A stretch of 37,994 bases of DNA from an uncultured Oscillospiraceae bacterium (GTDB taxonomy: Bacteria > Bacillota > Clostridia > Oscillospirales > Oscillospiraceae). A program made the translations under genes and the position numbers. Positions 14,294-22,362 of the stretch are shown one piece after another; the first letter of the stretch is position 1, and the number at the start of each line of letters is the position of its first letter. A model generated the notes under the pieces. That model did no database searches, was not told the origin of the DNA, and saw only the letters and a program-made list of their open reading frames with translations. Location: contig CANQKZ010000011.1 in the NCBI GenBank assembly GCA_947624585.1, positions 1-37,994 on the forward strand, written 5' to 3'.

Positions 14294-15771
14294 AACTCTA
14301 TTTATTGGGCCACGACTACCGCTACGCCGTGGAGCAGATCATGCTGGCCCTGTTCCCCGCCCAGCGTCCCGAGTACCCGGAGACAGAACCGGAGCCGGGG
14401 GACGACTACGCCCGCGTGGAGCTTGTCCGCGGGGACGCCGCCTCCGCCCGCGTGAAGCTCCGCGTGGACGGGCGCGAGGCACAGGCGGAGGAGACGGGGG
14501 ATATCACTAAATTTTCCCAAAAGCAGAGCCGGGACCGGGAGGCACAGCGGATCCTCAAGCTGGCCTTCTACCACGCGGCCATGGAGCTTGTGGAGGAGAG
14601 GCCCGTCTGGGGCGCCCTCACCGGCATCCGGCCGGGGACCATCATGACGCGGCTTCTGGAGAAGGGGATTTCCGATCCGGAGGCGCTGGAGCGTTTTCAG
14701 CGGGAGTACTTCGTCTCCCCGGAGCGGGCGGCGCTGTGCCTGGACACGGCGAAGGCGTCGCTGAGGGTGGAGCGGGAGCTTCGGGAGCGGGACATCGCCC
14801 TCTACGTGGGCATCCCCTTCTGCCCCACCCGGTGCGCCTACTGCTCCTTCGTCTCCCAGAGCGTGGAGAAGTCCATGAAGAGCATCCCCGCGTTCCTGGA
14901 GGCGCTGCACAGGGAGATCCGGGAGACAGCCGCCGTGGCGAGGGCCCTTCAGCTGCGGCCCGTGGCGGTCTACATCGGCGGCGGCACGCCCACCACCCTG
15001 TCGGCGGAACAGTTGACGGCGCTTCTGGGGTGGCTTTCGGAGGAATTTGACCTGTCCGCCGTGCGGGAGTTCTGCGTGGAGGCGGGGCGGCCCGACACCG
15101 TCACGGCGGAAAAGCTCCGGGCCCTCCGGGGCGTCACACGGATCAGCGTCAACCCCCAGTCCATGTGCGACGAGGTGCTGGCCGCCATCGGCCGCCGCCA
15201 CACGGCGGAGGACATCCGAACGGCCTACGCCCTGACCCGGGAGAACACCGCATGCCAGATCAACATGGACCTGATCGCGGGCCTCCCCGCCGACACGCCG
15301 GAGCGATTCGCCGAGACTCTGGACGAGGTCATTGCCCTGGGGCCGGAGAACGTCACCGTCCACACCCTGGCCCTGAAAAAGGGCTCGAAGATCACGGAGG
15401 AGGACACCGCCCGCCCCGGCAAGGCCCAGGTGGCGCGGATGCTGGACGGCGCCCAGGCGAAGCTCCGCCGGGCCGGGTACAGGCCCTTCTACCTCTACCG
15501 CCAGAAGTTCATGTCCGGGGGCTTTGAAAACGTGGGCTGGGCGAAGGGGGGGTGCGAGAGCCTCTACAACATCCTCATCATGGAGGAGCTGTGTACCGTC
15601 CTTGCCATGGGCGGCGGCGGGTCCACCAAGCTCGTGGACCGGAGGACCGGGCGCATCGAGCGGATCTTCGACCCGAAATTCCCCAAGGAATACATTGAAA
15701 ACATGGACCGCATCGCGGCGGGCAAGGCAAAGATCGCCGCGTTTTATCAGGAGACGAAGGGAGAGACGTAA
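14290..15771 (+). CDS. hemZ: Oxygen-independent coproporphyrinogen III dehydrogenase, HemZ type
   Basis: HemZ is a radical SAM enzyme of the HemN family, thought to decarboxylate coproporphyrinogen III without oxygen in heme synthesis. The 493-residue product has a roughly 160-residue N-terminal extension typical of HemZ. The radical SAM cluster motif CPTRCAYC follows (Cys178, 182, 185), then YIGGGTPT, EAGRPDT and the HemN-like NMDLIAGLP. No other heme genes are in the window, and many Clostridia with hemZ lack the full pathway, so the real substrate may differ. The start overlaps the preceding hydrolase (ATGA), and the stop is immediately followed by the next start (TAAATG). Confidence 0.92.
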   Translation: MKLYLLGHDYRYAVEQIMLALFPAQRPEYPETEPEPGDDYARVELVRGDAASARVKLRVDGREAQAEETGDITKFSQKQSRDREAQRILKLAFYHAAMELVEERPVWGALTGIRPGTIMTRLLEKGISDPEALERFQREYFVSPERAALCLDTAKASLRVERELRERDIALYVGIPFCPTRCAYCSFVSQSVEKSMKSIPAFLEALHREIRETAAVARALQLRPVAVYIGGGTPTTLSAEQLTALLGWLSEEFDLSAVREFCVEAGRPDTVTAEKLRALRGVTRISVNPQSMCDEVLAAIGRRHTAEDIRTAYALTRENTACQINMDLIAGLPADTPERFAETLDEVIALGPENVTVHTLALKKGSKITEEDTARPGKAQVARMLDGAQAKLRRAGYRPFYLYRQKFMSGGFENVGWAKGGCESLYNILIMEELCTVLAMGGGGSTKLVDRRTGRIERIFDPKFPKEYIENMDRIAAGKAKIAAFYQETKGET

Positions 15772-16707
15772 ATGGCATACGACATCGAGAGGATCAACCG
15801 CCGTGTCCGCCGAGACCCGGAAAGCTTTGTGGCGGAGTCCGACAGCGCCTATTTTGCCCGGGTTAAAAGCGCCGCCGACGCCATCTGTGAGAACCTGCAC
15901 ACCTGCCACATCGTGCTTCTGTCCGGCCCCTCCGGCGCGGGCAAGACCACCACGGCCAAAAACATCGAGACGGAGCTGGAGCGCCGGGGCATCAACACCC
16001 ACACCATCTCCATGGACAACTACTTCAACACCCTGGACCCGCGCACCTGCCCCAGGACGCCGGAGGGGGAGATCGACTTCGAGTCCCCCAAGCTCATGGA
16101 CATGGACCTGCTTAACGAGCACTTCGCCGCCCTGGACGCGGGGAAGGAGATCAAGGTCCCCTACTTCATGTTCACCCGCCAGAAAAGGTCCGTCAGCCAG
16201 TTCACCCTTCTGAAGCTGGCGCCCAACGAGGTGGCCATCTTCGAGGGCATCCACGCCCTCAACGACGACATCACCGACAGGAACCCCGGCGCCTTCGGTC
16301 TCTACATCGCCGCCACGTCGGAGATCACCTTCCCCGACGGCGCCGTGTTCAAGCCCGAGTGGGTGCGCCTCGTGCGCCGTGTGGTCCGGGACAACAACTT
16401 CCGGGGCGCCGACGCGGAGTATACCCTGTCCCTGTGGGCCAACGTGATGCGCGGCGAGCGGGAGCACATCACCCCCTACATCCCCAAGGCACGGCTGCGC
16501 CTGGACTCGTCCCTGGAGTACGAAATGAGCGTCCTGGCCCCCCAGGCCCTCCCCCTGATGCGCGACCTCACCGCCGGAAAACCCGGTTTCGAGGAGGTCC
16601 GTCAGATCCTCCCCCTCCTGGAGCGCTTCGAGCCCCTGGACGAGAAGTACGTCCCCCCCACCTCCCTCCTGCGCGAGTTCATCGGCGGCGGGGTGTACAG
16701 GTACTAA
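15772..16707 (+). CDS. Uridine kinase-like / phosphoribulokinase-family nucleoside kinase
   Basis: This 311-residue protein has a P-loop GPSGAGKTT (52-60), a Walker-B-like DNYF segment (ISMDNYFNTLDP) and IFEGIHALND, as in the uridine kinase/phosphoribulokinase superfamily. The N-terminal 45 residues are outside the kinase core and the C-terminus is longer than in Udk. This resembles the nucleoside kinases of Clostridia that in some species are fused to a TGS/ThrRS-like domain, which is absent here. Phosphorylation of uridine or another nucleoside is plausible but not proven. The ATG directly follows the hemZ stop. A weak hairpin terminator lies about 110 bp downstream. Confidence 0.82.
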   Translation: MAYDIERINRRVRRDPESFVAESDSAYFARVKSAADAICENLHTCHIVLLSGPSGAGKTTTAKNIETELERRGINTHTISMDNYFNTLDPRTCPRTPEGEIDFESPKLMDMDLLNEHFAALDAGKEIKVPYFMFTRQKRSVSQFTLLKLAPNEVAIFEGIHALNDDITDRNPGAFGLYIAATSEITFPDGAVFKPEWVRLVRRVVRDNNFRGADAEYTLSLWANVMRGEREHITPYIPKARLRLDSSLEYEMSVLAPQALPLMRDLTAGKPGFEEVRQILPLLERFEPLDEKYVPPTSLLREFIGGGVYRY

Positions 16708-16709
16708 TA

Positions 16710-16797
16710 CTGATATCCAATCAAAGCAAGACATTTGCGACGGCCTTTTCTTGCGCGAAAATCCCCGCCGCCCGGTTAAAGCTTTTTATCAAACATC
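16710..16797. mobile_element. MITE-like family B, internally deleted copy
   Basis: The left 50 bp, starting CTGATATCCAATCAAAGCAA, match the right part of the 78-229 element in reverse. It then jumps to a GCGAAAATCCCCGCCGCCCGG block that corresponds to the other end of the element. The distal terminal repeat is degenerate (TTTTTATCAAACATCCGTAT). It begins only 3 bp after the uridine kinase-like stop codon. Confidence 0.55.
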
Positions 16798-16816
16798 CGT
16801 ATCCTATCCGTATAAG

Positions 16817-16866
16817 ACGCATCAGGCGGGCGATCCGGCGACCGTTCACCCGATGCGTACTTTTAT
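16817..16866 (+). terminator. Possible terminator of the dtd-hemZ operon
   Basis: ACGCATC (16817-16823) pairs with GATGCGT (16852-16858), with GGG/CCC continuing inward, followed by ACTTTTATG. The loop is large and the T run short, so termination would be moderate. Confidence 0.4.
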
Positions 16867-16867
16867 G

Positions 16868-17040
16868 CTGATATTCAATCAAAGTCATACTGATATTCAA
16901 TAAAAATATTTAATTCGCGCCGGTCTTTCTCGCGTCAGGCATCAAGAGACGGCTCGGAAATACATACGATTCCGGCTTCCCTTCCTCGCTTGACATGAAA
17001 AATCCTCGCCGCTCGGTGTCTTCTTTTAATCGGACATTAG
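16868..17040. mobile_element. MITE-like family B copy with an extra solitary end
   Basis: CTGATATTCAATCAAAG at 16868 is a lone terminal repeat. A second end starts at 16890 (CTGATATTCAATAAAAAT), and the partner end is at 17017-17040 (TGTCTTCTTTTAATCGGACATTAG region). 16890-17040 is 151 bp, nearly the same length as the 78-229 copy, and inverted relative to it. They share the GGAAATACATAC and GAAAAATCCTCGCCGCTCGG blocks. No coding frame is evident. Confidence 0.7.
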
Positions 17041-17158
17041 TATAAACTGCATTAAAAATCCTGATGATTCCGTAAAAGCCCCCGCCCGGGGCGCGTTTAT
17101 GCCGTCTGTTTCCGAAGATATACGGCGGGCGCGGGGCGGTTTCATTTCTGAAAATCTC

Positions 17159-17187
17159 TTGTCACGGGTGTCGGAATCTGCTATAAT
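17159..17187 (+). promoter_or_regulatory. Promoter of the DnaD/DnaI-like gene pair
   Basis: TTGTCA (17159-17164) and a perfect TATAAT (17182-17187) are exactly 17 bp apart. Transcription would start near 17194, about 40 bases before the chosen TTG start codon. Confidence 0.75.
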
Positions 17188-17208
17188 GTATACAAGTGTG
17201 CGTACACA
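17187..17208 (+). promoter_or_regulatory. Possible operator overlapping the transcription start
   Basis: TGTATAC (17187-17193) and GTACACA (17202-17208) form an inverted repeat with one mismatch and an 8-base spacer. It begins at the last base of the -10 box and covers the likely start site, a typical repressor position. No regulator is identified. Confidence 0.35.
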
Positions 17209-17233
17209 TATCGAATCGAGGGGAGGGACAAGC

Positions 17234-18205
17234 TTGCCCGGTGAATTTGTGCTCCGCGAGGGCGGGGATATCTCCATATTGCAGGAGGCTGTGACGAAGC
17301 TTCTGGGACTTGCCAGCGGCGACGCGGCGCTTTTGTATATCTATATCCTGTCCCGGGGCGGCCACTACGACCCGGCCGACGCCGCCCAGGCCATCCACCG
17401 GTCCCAGCTCCAGGTGGAGAACGCCATGGAGGCCCTGGAGAGGCTGGAGCTGGTGGCCTCCCGCGCCGAAAAGGCCCGGCCCCCGGAGCGTCCGGGGCCC
17501 TCCGACGAGAGGCCCCAATACACCATCGAGGACGTGCGGCGGGTGATCGAGTACGACCCCTCCTTCAGGGCGCTGGTCCCGGAGGTGCAGATGGCTCTGG
17601 GAGGGTATCTCTCCTCCGAGGGACTGATGAAGCTTCTGAACATCTACGACAACCTGAAGCTCAGCTCCGAGGTGATCCTCACCCTGGTCAACTGGTGCTG
17701 TGTCCGGTATGAGGAGAAGGCGGGACCGGGGCACAAGCCCTCCATGCGATGGGTCGAGCGGGAGGCGTACGTCTGGGAGCGGGAGGGCATCCTCTCCGTC
17801 CAGGCCGCCGAGGACTATATGCGGCGGCAGGACGCCCTGAGAAGCGGCGAGCGGGAGATGGCCGCCGCCATGGGCATCCTGGGGCGGGCGCTGACCACCA
17901 CGGAGAAGCGGTACATAGACTCCTGGCTGGACCTGGGGCTGACGCCCGACGCCGCCGCCATCGCCTACGACAGGACGGTGGTGAAGACGGGGAAGCTGAC
18001 CTGGAGATATATGGAATCCATTGTCCGCAGCTGGCACTCCAAGGGCATCCACACCGCCCGGGAGGTGGAGGAGAAGGACGCGGCGCCAACGCCGGGAGGT
18101 CCCCGGAAGCGCCGGGAGGCCGCGCCGCCCCCGGAGACCACCGCCAGCGAGTATGAGCAGATGCAGGCCACGCTTCGGGCGCTGAGAGGGGAGGACGACT
18201 CATGA
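17234..18205 (+). CDS. DnaD-domain replication initiation protein
   Basis: DnaD-like proteins help load the replicative helicase during initiation and restart. The 323-residue product has an N-terminal winged-helix-like region and two C-terminal DnaD/DnaB_II-type segments. The clearest are MKLLNIYDNLKLSSEVILTL (about 135-155) and the later YIDSWLDLGLTPDAAAIAYD with its YMESIVRSWHSKGI end, which matches the conserved YxxxIlxxW pattern of the domain. A proline-rich stretch (about 82-100) links them. The start is TTG at 17234, with GGGGAGGG six bases upstream; upstream in-frame ATGs lie in or before the promoter. The stop overlaps the helicase-loader start (ATGA), so the two are co-translated. 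Confidence 0.85.
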   Translation: MPGEFVLREGGDISILQEAVTKLLGLASGDAALLYIYILSRGGHYDPADAAQAIHRSQLQVENAMEALERLELVASRAEKARPPERPGPSDERPQYTIEDVRRVIEYDPSFRALVPEVQMALGGYLSSEGLMKLLNIYDNLKLSSEVILTLVNWCCVRYEEKAGPGHKPSMRWVEREAYVWEREGILSVQAAEDYMRRQDALRSGEREMAAAMGILGRALTTTEKRYIDSWLDLGLTPDAAAIAYDRTVVKTGKLTWRYMESIVRSWHSKGIHTAREVEEKDAAPTPGGPRKRREAAPPPETTASEYEQMQATLRALRGEDDS

Positions 18206-19218
18206 GCCTTGACGGAAGGATCCTGGCGCAGGCCAGGGATATATTGGAAAAGCGCCGCCGGGAGAACGAGGCGGCCCTGGCCCGCCGCCGGGAGAGCGTC
18301 TACGCCCGGAATCCCCGCCTGCGGCGGATCGACGACGCTCTGCGGGACTCCATGCTGTCGGCCATGAAGGCGGCCCTCAGCGGAGGGGACGCCCGGGAGG
18401 CGCTGGCCGCCGTGAAGGAGGAGAATCTGGGGCTCCAGGAGCAGAGGACGCTGGAGCTTACAAGGATGGGGCTCCCCATGGACTATCTGGACGAGAAGTA
18501 TATGTGCCCCGACTGCCACGACACCGGGGCGCGGGGCACGGAGCTCTGCCACTGCCTCATGGACATCTACCGGCAGGAGCAGGCCCGGGACCTGTCGGCC
18601 CTTCTGAAGGTGGGGGAGGAGACCTTCGACACCTTCAATCTCGGCTACTACCCCGACACCGTGAACCCCGCCACGGGCCATTCCCCCCGTCAGGTGATGG
18701 AGGTGGCCTATGAGACGTGTCTGATGTACGCCCGGAAATTCTCTCTGGACACCTCCCTGAACCTCTTCCTCTCCGGGCCTCCGGGGCTGGGGAAGACGTT
18801 CCTCTCCGCCTGCATCGCCCGGGAGGTTGCCGCCAAGGGGTACAGCGTGGTCTATGAGACGGCGGTAGACGCCCTCTCCAAATACGAGGCCGAGCGGTTT
18901 GGCCGTGGGGACGCGGAGGCGCTGCGGGCGGATATCCGAAGGATGGAGACCTGCGACCTGCTGATCCTGGACGACCTGGGCACCGAATATCCCACGGTCT
19001 TTTCCGTCACCGCCCTCTACGCCCTCATAAACGCCCGGCTCATTGGCCGGAGGAGGACCGTCATCAACTCCAACCTGACCCCCGGCGACCTGGAGAAGCG
19101 GTACAACCCCGCCATCATGTCCCGGATCAACGGCGAGTTCCGGCTGGTCAAATTCGAGGGCGGCGACATACGCCGTCTGCTCCGGGACACCAGGTTTACA
19201 AAACGGCCGGACAGATAA
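18202..19218 (+). CDS. DnaI/DnaC-like helicase loader ATPase
   Basis: This AAA+ ATPase probably loads the replicative DnaB-type helicase. The 338-residue product has a basic, helical N-terminus, a zinc-binding site CPDC...CHC (Cys102, 105, 116, 118) like that of DnaI, Walker A GPPGLGKT (192-199), Walker B LLILDDLG (253-260) and a sensor-type NSNLTPGDLEKRY. The C-terminal SRINGEFRLVKFEGGDIR matches DnaC/DnaI proteins. It is coupled to the DnaD-like gene. The intergenic region after it carries five DnaA-box-like sites. An IstB-like transposon ATPase is excluded by the DnaD neighbour and the zinc module. Confidence 0.9.
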   Translation: MSLDGRILAQARDILEKRRRENEAALARRRESVYARNPRLRRIDDALRDSMLSAMKAALSGGDAREALAAVKEENLGLQEQRTLELTRMGLPMDYLDEKYMCPDCHDTGARGTELCHCLMDIYRQEQARDLSALLKVGEETFDTFNLGYYPDTVNPATGHSPRQVMEVAYETCLMYARKFSLDTSLNLFLSGPPGLGKTFLSACIAREVAAKGYSVVYETAVDALSKYEAERFGRGDAEALRADIRRMETCDLLILDDLGTEYPTVFSVTALYALINARLIGRRRTVINSNLTPGDLEKRYNPAIMSRINGEFRLVKFEGGDIRRLLRDTRFTKRPDR

Positions 19219-19244
19219 TTCGACCGGATTCGACCGAAACCCGT

Positions 19245-19319
19245 TTGTCCACACCCCTCCCCTGTGGAAAATGCCCTTGACCAGCGGGGTTTTACACATT
19301 TTCCACAGAGTTTTCCACA
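19245..19319. promoter_or_regulatory. Cluster of five DnaA-box-like 9-mers
   Basis: TTGTCCACA (19245-19253), TTTTCCACA on the minus strand (19271-19263), TTTTACACA (19290-19298), TTTTCCACA (19299-19307) and TTTTCCACA (19311-19319) lie in 75 bp. Each differs from the consensus TTATNCACA at one position. Two are immediately adjacent and the last is 12 bp on. The cluster follows the helicase-loader gene. It could bind DnaA for regulation, or be a titration or origin-like site. dnaA itself is not here. Confidence 0.5.
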
Positions 19320-19411
19320 ATTCTTATGTCAACATGGGGAAATTCGCGCGGGTGGCGTGGGTGACATAACAACACGGAAGCGGCGGGTCCCGGCGGACAC
19401 GCGAAGATAAG

Positions 19412-19557
19412 GGAACCTCTGAATAAATCGACGGGCCGAGATCGGTGAGCAAATTGTTTTGCCGGATCAATGCAAAAACACAGGCATACTTTGTGTATTC
19501 AAATTTTTTGACAAAATATGCCGTCAGGATGGGCGCGGCGATTTGTTCAGAGGTTCC
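19412..19557. mobile_element. MITE-like element, family A, complete 146-bp copy
   Basis: GGAACCTCTGAATAAATCG (19412-19430) and its near-perfect inverted copy CGATTTGTTCAGAGGTTCC (19539-19557) match at 18 of 19 positions. The interior is AT-rich and non-coding. The same end occurs at window positions 58-77. Together with 19219-19411 (DnaA-like sites and nothing else recognised) it fills the gap between the helicase-loader gene and recN, ending 16 bp before the recN start. Confidence 0.7.
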
Positions 19558-19573
19558 GTAAGGGAGGCGCGGG

Positions 19574-21253
19574 ATGCTTTCAATTTTACACATCGAAAAT
19601 ATAGCCGTGGTGGAGCGGGCGGACATCGAGTTCGGGCCGGGGCTCAACGTGCTCACCGGCGAGACGGGCGCGGGCAAGTCCATCGTCATCGACTCGCTGG
19701 AGGCGTCCCTGGGCTGGCGGACCAGCCGGGAGATCGTGCGCACCGGGGCCAAGTCCGCCCTGGTGACCGCCACCTTCACGGGGGCGGATGTCACGGACTG
19801 GTGCCGGGACAACGGGGTGGAGTACGACGGCGAGCTGGTGCTGACCCGGCGCATCGGCGAGGACGGGAAGAGCGCCTGCCGGGTCAACGGCCTGCCCATC
19901 TCCGCCGTCCAGCTGCGGGAGCTGGGTCTGCGGCTCATCGACATCCACGGCCAGGGGGACGGGCAGCGGCTCACCAACGAGCGCTGGCACCTGAGCTACC
20001 TGGACGGGTTCGGGGGGCTTGCGGAGGACCTGGCGGAGTACAGAAAGGCGTATGACACCATGAAGGCGCTCCGGGACGAGATCGAGGCGCTGACCCTGGA
20101 CGAGGGCGAGCGGGAACGGCGGGTGGACATCCTGGAGTTCCAGATCAAGGAGATCGAGCGGGCCAAGCCCGTGCCCGGGGAGTACGACGAGAAGCTGCGG
20201 CGGCGGGATTTCCTCAAGTCCGCCGGGAAGCTCTCCGACGCGGTGCGGGACGCCAACGCCTGTCTCATGGGCTCGGAGCGGTCGGACGGGGCGGTGAGCC
20301 TCATCGAGTCCGCCGCCGGGACAATTTCCTACGCCCTCCGGTGGTCGGAGGAGCTGGCGGGGCTCTCCCGGAAGCTGACGGATCTGCGGTACGCCGCCGA
20401 GGACGCGGCGGAGGACCTGCGGGAGATCCGGGAGAGGCTGGAGTTCTCCCCGGAGGAGCTGGACGAGCTGGATGCGCGGCTGGATGTTCTCAAGCGCGTC
20501 ATGCGCAAGTACGGTGGCAGCGAGGAGGCGGCGCTGGAGACGCTGGAGCGGGCCAAACGGGAGCTGGACGAGATCGAGTTCTCCGACGAGAAGATCAAAA
20601 AATTAGAGGTGAAGCTGGGCTCCGCCGAGAAGACGGCGCGGAATCTGGCAAAAAATCTCACCGAGAAGCGGCGGCGGGCGGCGGAGGCGCTGTCCGGGGC
20701 CATCGACCGGGAGCTTCAGAATCTCAGCATGGCGGGGGCGTCCTTCAAGGTGGATCTGAAGCCCCGGGAGCTGGGGCCGGAGGGGGCGGACGAGGTCCGT
20801 TTCCTGATGGCGGCCAACGCCGGGGAGAGCTTCGGACGCATCGTCAAGGTGGCCTCCGGCGGCGAGCTTTCGCGGATCATGCTGGCTATGAAGACGGTGC
20901 TGTCCCGGGCGGACGCGGTGGAGGCCATGGTGTTCGACGAGATCGACACCGGCGTTTCGGGCATCGCGGCCCAGCGGGTGGCGGAGAAGCTGGCGGAGAT
21001 CGGCAGGAGCAAGCAGGTCATCTGTGTCACCCACCTTCCGCAGATCGCCGCCATGGCCGACGAGCACTTCTCCATCGCCAAGACGGTGGAGGGGGGGCGG
21101 ACCTTCACCCGGGTGACGAAGCTGGAGTCCCGGGGCCGCCAGGGCGAGATCGCCCGCCTCACCGGCGGGGACAACGTGACGAAGACGACGCTGATGGCCG
21201 CCGCCGAGCAGCTGGAGGCGGCGAAAAAATACAAGGAGGGGATCGGTCAATGA
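19574..21253 (+). CDS. recN: DNA repair protein RecN
   Basis: RecN is an SMC-like ATPase that helps repair double-strand breaks. The 559-residue product has Walker A GETGAGKS (29-36), long coiled-coil regions around residues 150-225 and 265-375, the ABC signature VASGGELSRIMLA, Walker B VFDEIDTGVSG and the switch region VTHLPQIAAMADEHF. The length is typical. The start at 19574 has GGGAGG six bases upstream. The upstream neighbour is a MITE-like repeat, so the native promoter may have been displaced; I saw no clear one. The stop overlaps the aldo/keto reductase start (ATGA). Confidence 0.96.
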   Translation: MLSILHIENIAVVERADIEFGPGLNVLTGETGAGKSIVIDSLEASLGWRTSREIVRTGAKSALVTATFTGADVTDWCRDNGVEYDGELVLTRRIGEDGKSACRVNGLPISAVQLRELGLRLIDIHGQGDGQRLTNERWHLSYLDGFGGLAEDLAEYRKAYDTMKALRDEIEALTLDEGERERRVDILEFQIKEIERAKPVPGEYDEKLRRRDFLKSAGKLSDAVRDANACLMGSERSDGAVSLIESAAGTISYALRWSEELAGLSRKLTDLRYAAEDAAEDLREIRERLEFSPEELDELDARLDVLKRVMRKYGGSEEAALETLERAKRELDEIEFSDEKIKKLEVKLGSAEKTARNLAKNLTEKRRRAAEALSGAIDRELQNLSMAGASFKVDLKPRELGPEGADEVRFLMAANAGESFGRIVKVASGGELSRIMLAMKTVLSRADAVEAMVFDEIDTGVSGIAAQRVAEKLAEIGRSKQVICVTHLPQIAAMADEHFSIAKTVEGGRTFTRVTKLESRGRQGEIARLTGGDNVTKTTLMAAAEQLEAAKKYKEGIGQ

Positions 21254-22269
21254 AGAAGATCAGATTGGGCAAAACGGAGCTTATGGTCACACGCACCGCC
21301 TTCGGGGCGCTGCCCGTGCAGAGGCGGTCCAAGGAGGACGGGGCGCGGCTCCTGCGGATGGCCTTCGATGCCGGGATCAACTATTTCGACACCGCCAACG
21401 CCTACTCCGACTCCGAGGAGAAGATCGGGATGGGCCTCTCCGACGTGCGGCGGGACATCGTGCTCTCCACCAAGAGCGGCGGGAACGACTACGCCACCGT
21501 CAAGCAACACATCGAGATGAGCCTGGAGCGGATGAGGACCGACTACATCGACATCCTCCAGTTCCACAACCCCGCCGTCCTCCCCGACCCGGCGGACCCG
21601 GACGGGCCCTACGCCGCCGCGGCGGAGGCGAAGAGGAAGGGGTACGTGCGCCACATCGGCATCACCAACCACCGGCTCAGCGTGGCCCACGCGGCCATCG
21701 ACAGCGGCAATTTCGAGACGCTCCAGTTCCCCTTCAGCTATCTGGCCGGGGAGCGGGACCTGGAGCTGGTGCGCAAGTGCCGCGAGCACGACATGGGCTT
21801 CATCGCCATGAAGGGGCTGGCCGGGGGACTTCTCACCAACGTGACCCTGTGCCGGGCGTTCATGAACGAGTTCGACAATGTGGTGCCCATCTGGGGCATC
21901 CAATTTGAGGAGGAGCTGCGCCAGTGGGTGGAGGCGGAGGAGGCCGAGCCCCGCATGACGCCGGAGCTGTGGGAGGAGCTCCGGCGGGAGAAGAAGGCCC
22001 TGGCCGGGTCCTTCTGCCGGGGATGCGGGTACTGTCTGCCGTGCCCCGCGAACATCGAGATCTTCACCATGGCCCGCCTCGATATGCTCCTCCTGCGCTC
22101 CCCCTGGCAGCAGTACATGACCGACGCGTTCCACGAGAAGGCCATGCGGATGGCGGACTGCATCCACTGCCGCGCCTGCGCCGGCCGCTGCCCCTACGGG
22201 CTGGACACCCCGGCGCTCATCGAATACAATCTCAGGAACTACGAGAAGTTCTACGCGGAGCACAAGTGA
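21250..22269 (+). CDS. Aldo/keto reductase with C-terminal ferredoxin-like clusters
   Basis: The 339-residue product joins an aldo/keto reductase barrel to an iron-sulfur tail. The catalytic tetrad can be read as Asp47 (NYFDTANAY), Tyr52, Lys75 (LSTKSGG) and His106 (ILQFHNP). The tail has CRGCGYCLPCP (about 258-268) and CIHCRACAGRCPYG (about 297-310), the arrangement found in many anaerobe oxidoreductases annotated as 4Fe-4S aldo/keto reductases. The true substrate and electron donor are not evident. It overlaps recN by 4 bp, which suggests co-transcription rather than a shared function. A strong terminator follows. Confidence 0.9.
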   Translation: MKKIRLGKTELMVTRTAFGALPVQRRSKEDGARLLRMAFDAGINYFDTANAYSDSEEKIGMGLSDVRRDIVLSTKSGGNDYATVKQHIEMSLERMRTDYIDILQFHNPAVLPDPADPDGPYAAAAEAKRKGYVRHIGITNHRLSVAHAAIDSGNFETLQFPFSYLAGERDLELVRKCREHDMGFIAMKGLAGGLLTNVTLCRAFMNEFDNVVPIWGIQFEEELRQWVEAEEAEPRMTPELWEELRREKKALAGSFCRGCGYCLPCPANIEIFTMARLDMLLLRSPWQQYMTDAFHEKAMRMADCIHCRACAGRCPYGLDTPALIEYNLRNYEKFYAEHK

Positions 22270-22293
22270 GACGTTTCCGCAATAAAGGACAGC

Positions 22294-22345
22294 GCTCCCC
22301 CCGTGGCGGCAGGTTTCCTGCGGTCACGGGGGGAGCGGTTTTTTG
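22294..22345 (+). terminator. Rho-independent terminator after the aldo/keto reductase
   Basis: GCTCCCCCCGTG (22294-22305) pairs perfectly with CACGGGGGGAGC (22325-22336), with a further inner GCAGG/CCTGC stem, followed by GGTTTTTTG. The minus-strand gene from the right ends 18 bp later; its T run on that strand is poor, so the terminator mainly serves the plus strand. Confidence 0.85.
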
Positions 22346-22362
22346 TGTTTTTCTCCCGCCTG

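Noticed and set aside
14302..16734. An 810-codon minus-strand open frame
   Set aside because: Antisense shadow of hemZ and the uridine kinase-like gene, both of which have clear motifs and coupled starts on the plus strand.
18202..19218. IstB-like transposon helper ATPase
   Set aside because: The zinc motif, length and coupling to a DnaD-like gene fit a helicase loader; no IstA-type transposase is adjacent.
19245..19319. Main chromosomal origin
   Set aside because: dnaA, dnaN and an obvious AT-rich unwinding region are absent, so only a DnaA-box-like cluster is claimed.
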